Shown here: one piece after another, positions 46,827-56,763 of the stretch
Layout of the letters: every line of letters begins with the position of its first letter
Position numbering within the stretch: position 1 is the first letter of the stretch
DNA from: Pseudomonas trivialis
GTDB lineage: Bacteria > Pseudomonadota > Gammaproteobacteria > Pseudomonadales > Pseudomonadaceae
Reading direction: 5' to 3'
DNA length: 64,000 nucleotides
NCBI RefSeq assembly: GCF_001439805.1
Contig: NZ_JYLK01000004.1
Span: 310,001 to 374,000 of the forward strand
Made by a program: the position numbers and the translations under genes
The notes under the pieces: model-generated
Databases searched by the model: none
The model's input: the letters and a program-made list of their open reading frames with translations, nothing else
Told to the model about the DNA's origin: nothing

Positions 46827-47690
46827 ATGCCAGCATTGATTCAAGCCTTTCTGGATGAGGCATCGTCGACCTACACCTACGTGGTCTATGAAGCCGATGG
46901 CGGCCCCTGCGCCATCGTCGATTCGGTGCTCAACTACGACCCGGCGTCCGGGCGCACCGATACCGCGCAGGCCGACAAGGTCATTGCTTTCGTGCGCGAA
47001 CATCGCCTGCAGGTGCAGTGGCTGCTGGAAACCCATGCCCATGCCGATCACCTCTCCGCTGCGCCCTACCTGCGGCGGATCCTGGGCGGCAAGATTGCGA
47101 TCGGCCAGTCGATCAGCAAGGTGCAGGGGGTGTTCAAGAGCCTGTTCAACCTGGAGCCGGAGTTCCGCGCCGATGGCTCGCAGTTCGACCATCTGTTTGC
47201 GCCGGACGAACGCTTTCATATCGGCGGCTTGAAGGCCCTGGCGCTGCATGTGCCGGGGCATACGCCGGCCGACATGGCCTACCTGATCGACGACCGCCTG
47301 ATTCTGGTGGGCGACACCCTGTTCATGCCCGACGTCGGCACCGCCCGCTGCGACTTCCCCGGAGGCGATGCGCGGCAGTTGTACGCATCCATGCGCAAGC
47401 TGCTGGCATTCCCGCCCGAGACTCAGTTGTATGTGTGCCATGACTACCCGCCTGAGGGCCGAGCGGCCAAGTGCCTGACCACCGTGGCCGAGCAGCGCGC
47501 GGGCAATATCCATGTGCATGACGGTGTGGATGAAGCGACGTTCGTAGCGATGCGCACCACCCGTGACGCCGGGTTGGGGATGCCGACACTGTTGCTGCCG
47601 GCGATCCAGGTGAATGTACGAGCGGGGAATATGCCGCCGGCGGAAGCAAATGGCGTGACTTACCTGAAGATCCCCCTCAACCGACTTTGA
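46827..47690 (+). CDS. persulfide dioxygenase (ETHE1/Blh-type metallo-hydrolase)
   Basis: A 287-residue MBL-fold iron enzyme that oxidises glutathione persulfide to sulfite. Motifs: THAHADHLSA (about 70-79), HVPGHTPADMAYL, VGDTLFMPDVGTARCDFPGG, and YVCHDYPPEGR, which together are the persulfide-dioxygenase rather than the glyoxalase II pattern. It is divergent from the BigR-like regulator and works with SQR: H2S to persulfide, persulfide to sulfite. No rhodanese domain is fused here, and none is encoded nearby. Confidence 0.9.
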   Translation: MPALIQAFLDEASSTYTYVVYEADGGPCAIVDSVLNYDPASGRTDTAQADKVIAFVREHRLQVQWLLETHAHADHLSAAPYLRRILGGKIAIGQSISKVQGVFKSLFNLEPEFRADGSQFDHLFAPDERFHIGGLKALALHVPGHTPADMAYLIDDRLILVGDTLFMPDVGTARCDFPGGDARQLYASMRKLLAFPPETQLYVCHDYPPEGRAAKCLTTVAEQRAGNIHVHDGVDEATFVAMRTTRDAGLGMPTLLLPAIQVNVRAGNMPPAEANGVTYLKIPLNRL

Positions 47691-47703
47691 CAGGCGGTTC
47701 CCG

Positions 47704-47727
47704 TGTGGGAGGGGGCTTGCTCCCACA
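47704..47727. repeat. REP palindrome between convergent genes
   Basis: TGTGGGAGGGGGCTTGCTCC followed by CACA, between the convergent dioxygenase and bkdR genes, 13 bp after the first stop. Confidence 0.88.
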
Positions 47728-47742
47728 TTGCCCAGTGTTGAG

Positions 47743-48231
47743 TCATGACCCGAGGCTGATGCCATTGGCCGGCAGCGGCAACGCCGTCTTGTAGCGCACC
47801 TGCTTCAACGCAAAACTGGAGCGGATATTCGCCACCCCCGGCACCTTGGTCAGAAAATCCATCATGAACCGCTCCAGCGCCTGAATCGTCGGCACCAGCA
47901 CCCGGATCAGGTAATCCGGGTCGCCGGCCATCAGGTAGCATTCCATCACTTCCGGCCGGTCCGAAATCGCCCCTTCGAACTGCTGCAACGCCAGCTCGTT
48001 CTGCTTCTCCAGGCTCACGTGAATGAACACATTCACATGCAGCCCCAGCAGGTCGGCGTCCAGCAGGGTCACCTGCTCGCGAATCAACCCCTGTTCTTCC
48101 ATCGCCTTCACCCGATTGAAGCATGGCGTGGGCGACAGGTTGACCGAGCGGGCGAGGTCGGCGTTGGTGATGCGGGCGTTCTCCTGCAGCGCGTTGAGAA
48201 TGCCGATATCCGTACGGTCCAGTTTGCGCAT
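47743..48231 (-). CDS. bkdR: Lrp/AsnC-family regulator of the bkd operon
   Basis: A 162-residue Lrp-type transcription factor: AsnC HTH at about 5-55 ([20 protein letters not shown] and [20 protein letters not shown]) and a RAM ligand domain at 75-150. It is divergent from bkdA1 across 196 bp, the known position of BkdR, the activator responding to branched-chain amino acids in P. putida. The ligand is inferred from that homology. Confidence 0.93.
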   Translation of the reverse strand: MRKLDRTDIGILNALQENARITNADLARSVNLSPTPCFNRVKAMEEQGLIREQVTLLDADLLGLHVNVFIHVSLEKQNELALQQFEGAISDRPEVMECYLMAGDPDYLIRVLVPTIQALERFMMDFLTKVPGVANIRSSFALKQVRYKTALPLPANGISLGS

Positions 48232-48421
48232 GAGACAAAATCACCTGTTTATTATGTTTATGCAGTTTTTTTTATCCGCAAATGATCGGCAGCGCAATGA
48301 AACACAGATAAATATTCTTCTACGCCCCGCCTATGATTGTTGTAGGACAGGATTTCCTCTACCCGAGGAATGACCGTCAGCTAGCGCGCCCACTACAAGA
48401 AATTCACAAGATCGAGCGTAG

Positions 48422-49663
<1,242 letters not shown>

Positions 49664-49665
49664 CC

Positions 49666-50724
49666 ATGAACGATCACAACAACAGTATCGAAGTGGAAAC
49701 CGCCATGACCACCACCACCATGACCATGATCCAGGCGCTGCGCTCGGCCATGGACGTGATGCTTGAGCGTGACGACAACGTGGTGGTATTCGGCCAGGAC
49801 GTCGGCTACTTCGGCGGCGTGTTCCGCTGCACCGAAGGCTTGCAGACCAAGTACGGCAGCTCGCGGGTATTCGACGCGCCGATCTCCGAAAGCGGCATCG
49901 TTGGCGTGGCCGTGGGCATGGGCGCCTATGGCCTGCGCCCGGTCGCCGAAATCCAGTTCGCCGACTACGTCTACCCCGCCACCGACCAGATCATCTCCGA
50001 AGCCGCGCGCCTGCGTTACCGTTCGGCTGGCCAGTTCACCGCGCCCCTGACCATGCGCATGCCCTGCGGCGGCGGCATCTATGGCGGCCAGACCCACAGC
50101 CAGAGCATCGAAGCGGTGTTCACCCAAGTCTGCGGGCTGCGCACGGTAATGCCGTCCAACCCGTACGACGCCAAGGGCCTGTTGATCGCCTCCATCGAAA
50201 ACGATGACCCGGTGATCTTCCTTGAGCCCAAGCGCCTCTACAACGGCCCGTTCGACGGCCACCACGACCGCCCGGTGACACCGTGGTCGAAACACCCGCA
50301 AGCCCAGGTGCCGGACGGTTATTACACCGTGCCGCTGGACGTGGCCGCCATCGTGCGCCCGGGGTCTGCCGTGACCGTGCTGACCTATGGCACCACGGTG
50401 TATGTGTCGCAGGTCGCCGCCGAAGAGACCGGCATCGACGCCGAAGTCATCGACCTGCGCAGCCTGTGGCCGCTGGACCTGGAGACCATCGTCAAGTCGG
50501 TGAAAAAGACCGGCCGCTGCGTGGTGGTGCATGAAGCCACGCGCACCTGCGGCTTCGGTGCCGAGCTGGTGGCGCTGGTGCAGGAGCACTGCTTCCATCA
50601 CCTGGAGGCGCCGATCGAGCGCGTGACCGGGTGGGACACGCCCTACCCGCACGCACAGGAGTGGGCGTATTTCCCAGGGCCGACCCGTGTGGGCGCGGCA
50701 TTGAAACGGGTCATGGAGGTCTGA
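49666..50724 (+). CDS. bkdA2: branched-chain 2-oxoacid dehydrogenase E1 beta
   Basis: A 352-residue transketolase-fold partner of E1 alpha. Recognised by TMIQALRSAMDVMLERDDNV, FGQDVGYFGGVFRCTEGL, ISESGIVGVAVGMGAYGLRP and PCGGGIYGGQTHSQS. ATG start at 49666, 2 bp past bkdA1; it directly abuts bkdB. The first 19 residues contain repeated Thr and Met codons; the true start might be the ATG at 49705. Confidence 0.95.
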   Translation: MNDHNNSIEVETAMTTTTMTMIQALRSAMDVMLERDDNVVVFGQDVGYFGGVFRCTEGLQTKYGSSRVFDAPISESGIVGVAVGMGAYGLRPVAEIQFADYVYPATDQIISEAARLRYRSAGQFTAPLTMRMPCGGGIYGGQTHSQSIEAVFTQVCGLRTVMPSNPYDAKGLLIASIENDDPVIFLEPKRLYNGPFDGHHDRPVTPWSKHPQAQVPDGYYTVPLDVAAIVRPGSAVTVLTYGTTVYVSQVAAEETGIDAEVIDLRSLWPLDLETIVKSVKKTGRCVVVHEATRTCGFGAELVALVQEHCFHHLEAPIERVTGWDTPYPHAQEWAYFPGPTRVGAALKRVMEV

Positions 50725-51978
50725 ATGGGCACGCACGTTATCAAGATGCCGGACATTGGCGAAGGCATCGCGGAAGTTGAACTGTCGGCATGGCATGTAA
50801 AGGTCGGCGACAGGGTCGTCGAAGACCAGGTGCTGGCGGACGTGATGACCGACAAGGCGATGGTGGACATTCCCTCGCCGGTGCACGGCAAGGTGATTGC
50901 CCTCGGCGGCAAGCCGGGTGAAGTGATGGCCGTGGGCAGTGTGCTGATCAGCATTGAAGTGGAAGGCGCGGGCAATGCCAAAGAGGTGCCTGCAACGGCG
51001 GCAAGCGAGCCCGTGCCGGCCGCGCCGGTGGAGGCCGCCGCCAAACCAGCGCTGCCGGTGGCGCAAGCGAAACCCGCAGCAGCGCCGGTGGCCCGTGAAG
51101 GCGACGAACGCCCGCTGGCCTCCCCCGCCGTGCGCAAGCATGCGCTGGACGCCGGCATTCAATTGCGCCTGGTGCAGGGGTCCGGCCCGGCCGGGCGAAT
51201 CCTGCATGAAGACCTCGACGCCTATCTGCATCAGGGTTCAGCGAAAGCTTGCATGGCGTCGACCCCTTACGCCGAACGCCACGATGAAGAGCAGATCCCG
51301 GTGATCGGCATGCGCCGCAAGATCGCCCAGCGCATGCAGGACGCCACCCGCCGCGCCGCGCATTTCAGCTATGTGGAAGAAATCGACGTGACGGCGCTGG
51401 ACGAGCTGCGCGTGCACCTTAACGAGAAGCACGGCGCCACCCGCGGCAAGCTGACCCTGTTGCCGTTTATCGTGCGGGCCATGGTCGTCGCGCTGCGGGA
51501 GTTTCCGCAGATCAACGCGCGTTACGACGACGAGGCTCAGGTGATTACTCGCTTGGGCGCAGTGCATGTGGGCGTCGCCACCCAGAGTGATGTCGGCCTG
51601 ATGGTGCCGGTGGTGCGTCACGCCGAGGCGCGCAGCCTGTGGGGCAGTGCCGAGGAAATCGCGCGACTGGCCGCCGCTGCGCGCAACAGCAAGGCCAGCC
51701 GTGAGGAGCTGTCCGGTTCGACCATCACCCTGACCAGCCTCGGCGCGTTGGGCGGCATCGTCAGCACGCCAGTGCTGAACCTGCCGGAAGTGGCCATTGT
51801 CGGCGTCAACCGCATCGTTGAGCGGCCGATGGTGATCAAGGGCCAGATCGTGGTGCGCAAGATGATGAACCTCTCCAGCTCCTTCGATCACCGCGTGGTC
51901 GATGGCATGGACGCGGCGCAATTCATCCAGGCCATTCGCGGCCTGCTCGAACAACCCGCCAGCCTGTTCCTGGAGTAA
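50725..51978 (+). CDS. bkdB: branched-chain 2-oxoacid dehydrogenase E2 (dihydrolipoyl transacylase)
   Basis: A 417-residue core enzyme. The lipoyl domain (1-80) has the lipoylated lysine at residue 44 in [13 protein letters not shown]. An Ala/Pro/Val-rich linker (about 90-130) is followed by the E1/E3-binding domain ([20 protein letters not shown]), a second linker and the catalytic domain, whose active-site motif [16 protein letters not shown] is near the C-terminus. It starts directly after bkdA2 without gap. Confidence 0.96.
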   Translation: MGTHVIKMPDIGEGIAEVELSAWHVKVGDRVVEDQVLADVMTDKAMVDIPSPVHGKVIALGGKPGEVMAVGSVLISIEVEGAGNAKEVPATAASEPVPAAPVEAAAKPALPVAQAKPAAAPVAREGDERPLASPAVRKHALDAGIQLRLVQGSGPAGRILHEDLDAYLHQGSAKACMASTPYAERHDEEQIPVIGMRRKIAQRMQDATRRAAHFSYVEEIDVTALDELRVHLNEKHGATRGKLTLLPFIVRAMVVALREFPQINARYDDEAQVITRLGAVHVGVATQSDVGLMVPVVRHAEARSLWGSAEEIARLAAAARNSKASREELSGSTITLTSLGALGGIVSTPVLNLPEVAIVGVNRIVERPMVIKGQIVVRKMMNLSSSFDHRVVDGMDAAQFIQAIRGLLEQPASLFLE

Positions 51979-51982
51979 GGGC

Positions 51983-53362
51983 ATGACCCAGACATTACAC
52001 ACCACGCTGCTGATCATCGGCGGCGGCCCTGGCGGCTATGTGGCGGCAATTCGCGCCGGCCAGCTGGGCATTCCGACCATCCTGGTGGAAGGCCAGGCCC
52101 TGGGCGGCACCTGCCTGAACATCGGCTGCATTCCGTCCAAGGCGCTGATCCATGTGGCCGAGCAGTTTCAGCAGACCGGGCATCACAGCCAGGGGTCGGT
52201 GCTGGGCATCGAAGTGGCCGCGCCCACCCTGAACATTCAAAAAAGCGTGGAATGGAAAGACGCCATTGTCGACCGCCTGACCACCGGCGTCGCCGCCCTG
52301 CTGAAGAAGCACAAGGTGCAGGTGATCCACGGCTGGGCCAGGGTGGTGGACGGCAAGACCGTCGAGGTCGGCGACCAGCGCTTCCAGTGCGAGCACCTGC
52401 TGCTGGCCACCGGTTCGAAAAGCGTCAACCTGCCGATGCTGCCGATCGGCGGGCCGATCATCTCGTCCACCGAAGCGCTGTCGCCGCAACAGGTACCCAA
52501 GCGCCTGATCGTGGTGGGTGGCGGTTATATCGGCCTGGAGCTGGGCATTGCCTATCGCAAGCTGGGGGCAGCGGTAAGTGTGGTTGAGGCGCAGGATCGC
52601 ATCCTGCCCGAGTACGACGCCGAGCTGACGCAGCCGGTGGCCGATTCGCTCAAGCAATTGGGCGTGACGCTGTACCTGCAGCACAGCGTGACCGGTTTTG
52701 CCGACAACCGCCTGCAGGTGCGCGATCCGAATGGCGAAACCCTGTCCCTGGACACCGACCAGGTGCTGGTGGCCGTGGGCCGCACCCCGAACACCCGAGG
52801 CTGGAACCTCGAAGCGCTGAACCTGGACATGAACGGCGCGGCGATCAACATCGACAGCCGCTGCCAGACCAGCATGCGCAACGTGTATGCCATCGGCGAC
52901 CTCAGTGGCGAGCCGATGCTGGCGCACCGCGCCATGGCCCAGGGCGAAATGGTCGCCGAACTGATCAGCGGCAAGTCCCGTGAATTCAACCCGGCGGCGA
53001 TACCGGCGGTGTGCTTCACCGACCCGGAGCTGGTGGTGGTCGGCAAGACCCCGGAGCAGGCCACGGCGGCCGGACTGGACTGCATCGTGTCGAGCTTCCC
53101 GTTCGCGGCCAATGGGCGGGCGATGACGCTGGCGTCCAAAAGTGGCTTCGTGCGGGTGGTGGCGCGGCGTGACAACCACCTGATTGTCGGCTGGCAGGCG
53201 GTGGGAGTGGGTGTGTCGGAGCTGTCCACCGCGTTTGGCCTGAGCCTGGAGATGGGCGCGCGCCTGGAAGATGTGGCGGGCACCATCCACGCCCATCCGA
53301 CCCTTGGCGAAGCAGTGCAGGAAGCGGCTTTAAGGGCGTTGGGTCACGCGTTGCACCTGTAA
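51983..53362 (+). CDS. lpdV: dihydrolipoyl dehydrogenase E3 of the branched-chain complex (LPD-Val)
   Basis: A 459-residue flavoprotein disulfide oxidoreductase, equal in length to P. putida LPD-Val. FAD motif [19 protein letters not shown], redox disulfide [18 protein letters not shown] motif [19 protein letters not shown], and C-terminal His-Glu [15 protein letters not shown]. Start ATG 51983, 4 bp after the bkdB stop; the frame open upstream is a shadow of bkdB. Last gene of the bkd operon. Confidence 0.96.
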   Translation: MTQTLHTTLLIIGGGPGGYVAAIRAGQLGIPTILVEGQALGGTCLNIGCIPSKALIHVAEQFQQTGHHSQGSVLGIEVAAPTLNIQKSVEWKDAIVDRLTTGVAALLKKHKVQVIHGWARVVDGKTVEVGDQRFQCEHLLLATGSKSVNLPMLPIGGPIISSTEALSPQQVPKRLIVVGGGYIGLELGIAYRKLGAAVSVVEAQDRILPEYDAELTQPVADSLKQLGVTLYLQHSVTGFADNRLQVRDPNGETLSLDTDQVLVAVGRTPNTRGWNLEALNLDMNGAAINIDSRCQTSMRNVYAIGDLSGEPMLAHRAMAQGEMVAELISGKSREFNPAAIPAVCFTDPELVVVGKTPEQATAAGLDCIVSSFPFAANGRAMTLASKSGFVRVVARRDNHLIVGWQAVGVGVSELSTAFGLSLEMGARLEDVAGTIHAHPTLGEAVQEAALRALGHALHL

Positions 53363-53497
53363 AAGCGGGGTGGGGCTTGCCTGCGATGGCGATACAGAGG
53401 CTGAAGCTGTCCACCCTGCGGCTCCCACACCGGCCAAGAATGCAGTATTGTTGCCACCATCCAGAAAAAACCGACTTGACCAGAGATAGAGGGTGTC

Positions 53498-54517
53498 ATG
53501 GGTAACGAGAGCATCAATTGGGACAAGCTGGGTTTTGACTACATCAAGACCGACAAACGTTTTCTCCAGGTCTGGAAAAACGGCGAATGGCAGGAAGGCA
53601 CCCTGACCGACGACAACGTGCTGCACATCAGTGAGGGCTCCACGGCCTTGCACTATGGCCAGCAGTGCTTTGAAGGGCTCAAGGCCTACCGCTGCAAGGA
53701 TGGCTCGATCAACCTGTTCCGCCCGGACCAGAACGCCGCGCGCATGCAGCGCAGCTGTGCCCGTCTGCTGATGCCGCATGTGTCCACTGAAGACTTCATC
53801 GACGCCTGCAGACAAGTGGTCAAGGCCAACGAGCGCTTCATCCCGCCGTACGGCAGCGGGGGCGCGCTGTACCTGCGCCCGTTCGTGATCGGCACCGGTG
53901 AGAACATCGGCGTGCGCACGGCGCCGGAGTTCATCTTCTCGGTCTTCGCCATCCCGGTTGGCGCCTACTTCAAGGGCGGCCTGGTGCCCCACAACTTCCA
54001 GATTTCCACCTTCGACCGCGCCGCGCCACAAGGCACCGGTGCGGCCAAGGTCGGTGGCAACTACGCTGCCAGCCTGATGCCGGGTTCCGAAGCCAGGAAA
54101 TCCGGTTTCGCCGATGCGATCTACCTGGACCCAATGACCCACTCGAAAATCGAGGAAGTCGGCTCGGCCAACTTCTTCGGGATCACCCACGACAACCAGT
54201 TCATCACGCCGAAGTCGCCTTCGGTGCTGCCGGGCATTACCCGCCTGTCACTGATCGAACTGGCCGAGACCCGCCTGGGCCTCACCGTGGTCGAGGGCGA
54301 CGTGTTCATCGACAAGCTGGACCAATTCAAGGAAGCCGGCGCCTGCGGCACTGCTGCCGTGATTTCGCCGATTGGCGGCATCCAGTACAACGGCAAGATG
54401 CATGTGTTCCACAGCGAAACCGAAGTGGGCCCGGTCACCCAGCAGCTCTACAAAGAGCTGACCGGCGTGCAGACTGGCGATGTTGAAGCGCCGGCGGGTT
54501 GGATCGTCAAGGTCTGA
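53498..54517 (+). CDS. ilvE: branched-chain amino-acid aminotransferase (class IV, long type)
   Basis: A 339-residue PLP enzyme interconverting Leu/Ile/Val and their keto acids. It belongs to the eukaryote-like long BCAT group: STALHYGQQCFEGLKAYR, then AAKVGGNYAASLMPGSEARK with the PLP lysine before GGNYA, then EEVGSANFFGI (about residue 217) and VFHSETEVGPVTQQLYKELT near the end. Lying 135 bp after lpdV, it may feed keto acids to the Bkd complex or act in synthesis. The gap has a degenerate REP (53369-53434), so it may have its own promoter. Confidence 0.93.
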   Translation: MGNESINWDKLGFDYIKTDKRFLQVWKNGEWQEGTLTDDNVLHISEGSTALHYGQQCFEGLKAYRCKDGSINLFRPDQNAARMQRSCARLLMPHVSTEDFIDACRQVVKANERFIPPYGSGGALYLRPFVIGTGENIGVRTAPEFIFSVFAIPVGAYFKGGLVPHNFQISTFDRAAPQGTGAAKVGGNYAASLMPGSEARKSGFADAIYLDPMTHSKIEEVGSANFFGITHDNQFITPKSPSVLPGITRLSLIELAETRLGLTVVEGDVFIDKLDQFKEAGACGTAAVISPIGGIQYNGKMHVFHSETEVGPVTQQLYKELTGVQTGDVEAPAGWIVKV

Positions 54518-54538
54518 TCCGGCAACACCGCAAAACAC

Positions 54539-54628
54539 TGTGGGAGGGGGCTTGCTCCCGATGGCAATGGGTCAGTCAGCACCTGTATGGACTGACACAC
54601 CGCCATCGGGAGCAGGCCCCCTCCCACA
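54539..54628. repeat. REP doublet (REPIN) after ilvE
   Basis: Inverted REPs at 54539-54565 and 54602-54628 around a 36-bp spacer, complementary at all positions but one. Core GTGGGAGGGGGCTTGCTC extended by CCGATGGC. Confidence 0.92.
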
Positions 54629-54644
54629 TTTGCCTGCAGCGCTC

Positions 54645-55538
54645 TCAGGAGGGCGGCGGAATATTCACGGCAATTTTCTTGCCCATGCTGGTCCTCGGCT
54701 CCACGCCATACCCCAGCGCCTCATAGAACCCCACCACGGCCTCATTGCCGCCGCTGATCTGCAGGTTGATCTTCATGCAACCCAGCGCGGTCAGCGCCTG
54801 TTCCGCATGGCGCACCAGTGAAGAGCCCAGGCCGTGCCGACGATAGTCCGCGTGCACCGCCACCGAATACAACCAGCCGCGATGGCCGTCATACCCGGCG
54901 AGAATCGTGCCGATCACGGTTTTCTTATCCGTCGCCACGAAAAACAAACCGTCGTTGACCGCCAGCTTCTTATCGATGGCCAGGGTCGGCAGGTTATGCG
55001 CGGTGTCGTAGCCAAAGGCCTCCCGCCACAGCGTAATCACCTGAGCACGATGCTGACGATCGCGATACGGCCCGATGGGGTGGCGCGACGACAACGCCTT
55101 TTCCATCACCAGCGTGCGCTCATTGCCGTGGTAAACGTTGCGTACCGTGTGAAACCCCAGCCGGGTATAGAACGGCTCGGCCGTCAGCGAGGACGGCACG
55201 CTCAATACCGTCACGCCGGCTTCACGGGCCCGCAGTTCGATTTCGATCATCAGCAGCCGGCCAATGCCCTGCCCTTGCAGCGTCGGGTTAACGAACACCG
55301 AGCGCACCACATTGCCGTCAAGGGCCGCCGTGGCGACGATTGCCTGACCCTGAGTGGCCACCAGCACGACGCGGCGTTCGAGCAGCGTCAGCACCGCCTC
55401 GGGACTGAAGTTGCTCGCCACCCGGGCAATCACATCGGCCGGATAATCCCGCGCATTGCTGCTGTGCAAGGCCGCCAGGATGACCTGGCTGATGCCCTCG
55501 GCATCGGCGGTGTGGGCGAGGCGAACGGCGGTAGACAT
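54645..55538 (-). CDS. tandem GNAT-domain N-acetyltransferase
   Basis: A 297-residue protein with two GNAT domains. The first (about 1-145) has the acetyl-CoA loop VNPTLQGQGIGRLLMIEIEL; the second (about 155-295) has VHADYRRHGLGSSLVRHAEQ, each with the Q/R-x-x-G-x-G/A pattern. Both folds look complete. The acetyl acceptor is unknown. Start 55538 has AGGAGG 4 bases upstream; the 15-codon longer frame is rejected. It is convergent with ilvE across a REP doublet. Confidence 0.85.
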   Translation of the reverse strand: MSTAVRLAHTADAEGISQVILAALHSSNARDYPADVIARVASNFSPEAVLTLLERRVVLVATQGQAIVATAALDGNVVRSVFVNPTLQGQGIGRLLMIEIELRAREAGVTVLSVPSSLTAEPFYTRLGFHTVRNVYHGNERTLVMEKALSSRHPIGPYRDRQHRAQVITLWREAFGYDTAHNLPTLAIDKKLAVNDGLFFVATDKKTVIGTILAGYDGHRGWLYSVAVHADYRRHGLGSSLVRHAEQALTALGCMKINLQISGGNEAVVGFYEALGYGVEPRTSMGKKIAVNIPPPS

Positions 55539-55583
55539 GATTCCTCCTGGCTGACGGCGGTTAAGCAAACGCCACAATACCAA

Positions 55584-55672
55584 TGTGGGAGCGGGGTTGC
55601 TCGCGAATGCGGCGTATCAATCACTGAAGATGACCGCCAATCCAGCGTCGTCGCGAGCAGGCCCGCTTTTTT
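55584..55672. repeat. degenerate REP doublet
   Basis: TGTGGGAGCGGGGTTGCTCG (55584) and an inverted partner near 55650-55672 (CGCGAGCAGGCCCGCTTTTT), eroded at the outer end. Another REP subclass. The gap 55539-55929 holds this and the following repeat and no gene. Confidence 0.7.
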
Positions 55673-55730
55673 ATCAAGCACACAATAACGTGTTGATTTT
55701 AAACCCTGAAATTTCAGACAGCCACATCAC

Positions 55731-55864
55731 TGTGGCGAGCGGGCTTGCCCCGCGCTGGGCTGCGCAGCAGCCCCAAGACCATGCTCTGCGCAGCGGCAGG
55801 TACACGGTGTTCTCCTTGATTGGGGGCGCTTCGCGCCCCAACGCGGGGCAAGCCCGCTCGCCAC
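55731..55864. repeat. long REP doublet with about 87-bp structured spacer
   Basis: Perfect 23-bp inverted arms, 55732-55754 and 55842-55864 (GTGGCGAGCGGGCTTGCCCC and its complement), enclose a spacer with its own hairpin GGGCTGCGCAGCAGCCCC and GGGGGCGCTTCGCGCCCC. The left arm and spacer recur at 40364-40474. Confidence 0.88.
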
Positions 55865-55929
55865 AACAAGCCCGCTTGCCATAGACGTTCCGGCCTGCTG
55901 CGCTACCGTGCAAATGCCTCCCACGGGTT

Positions 55930-56763
55930 TTAACCCTGCCCGCTCGAGATGCGTTTACCAGGCTTGGCGCCGATCAAACTGGCCTGCCCATCCTTCTGCT
56001 TGCCGGTGCGCGCTTCGGTGATCAGCCCCGGAATCAACTTGCCCTCCGGCAGGTTCTTCCAGAACCGGCTGGGAAAGTGCCCTTCCATGACCTTGGGGTT
56101 GAGCCGCGCCGGGTTGAAGATATGGCTGTAATAGGTCAGCCACATCGCGCTGTGGGGGTCGTCGATATTCTGCGCCAGTTGCTGCCACGCCTCGGGGCAA
56201 CGGCGTTGATGAATCAACTGCTCGCCGTCGTAATACACCCCATCCAGCGGCGTGGCGATCATCCAACGGTGGCGGCCCATGCGTCCGATAAAGTGCTGGC
56301 TGGCCGAGTGCAATATGTCATGGGCCGGTTCGTGCCAGGCCACGTATTCCGGTAACTGCGGGCCTGCCTCGGGTGGCAGCGCGATGAAGCGCACGAACGC
56401 GTGCAAATGGTGCGCCTCGCGACTCACCTGCTTGATGCGCCGCTGCAACTCACTGCCCAATTTATCGCCGGCGAGCATCGCGGTGCGGTCGCCATGGCTG
56501 ACCCGCCACAACACCTCGTACAGCAGGCTCCAGCGTTGGTCGCCGTGATAACACGCGGCAGACGCCAGCAGGTCGATCAGCGCCTTGGGAATCCGCGCCT
56601 GGAACGGCCCCGGCGTGTCGGGAATGGCCTGGTCGGTGGCAAACAGGTCGGCGACTTCCGTTGCACCCCAGCTCACCTGGCTCGGGTCGACCTGATGGCT
56701 GAGCAGCCAGCGCGCCTGCTCGCGCCAGGTGCTGAACAGGTTGTCGCATTCCAGGCTGATCAT
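55930..56763 (-). CDS. DUF4130 (radical-SAM-linked DNA metabolism) protein
   Basis: A 277-residue protein of the type usually encoded next to a helix-hairpin-helix radical SAM protein and linked to the uracil-DNA-glycosylase family (TIGR03915/DUF4130 as I recall it). Segments typical of it: RFIALPPEAGPQLPEYVAWH, RHRWMIATPLDGVYYDGEQL and YYSHIFNPARLNPKVMEGHF, with FPSRFWKNLPEG following. In other species this domain is fused to a UDG; here no glycosylase domain follows. Start ATG 56763 overlaps the radical SAM stop by 4 bp (ATGA). Confidence 0.85.
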   Translation of the reverse strand: MISLECDNLFSTWREQARWLLSHQVDPSQVSWGATEVADLFATDQAIPDTPGPFQARIPKALIDLLASAACYHGDQRWSLLYEVLWRVSHGDRTAMLAGDKLGSELQRRIKQVSREAHHLHAFVRFIALPPEAGPQLPEYVAWHEPAHDILHSASQHFIGRMGRHRWMIATPLDGVYYDGEQLIHQRRCPEAWQQLAQNIDDPHSAMWLTYYSHIFNPARLNPKVMEGHFPSRFWKNLPEGKLIPGLITEARTGKQKDGQASLIGAKPGKRISSGQG

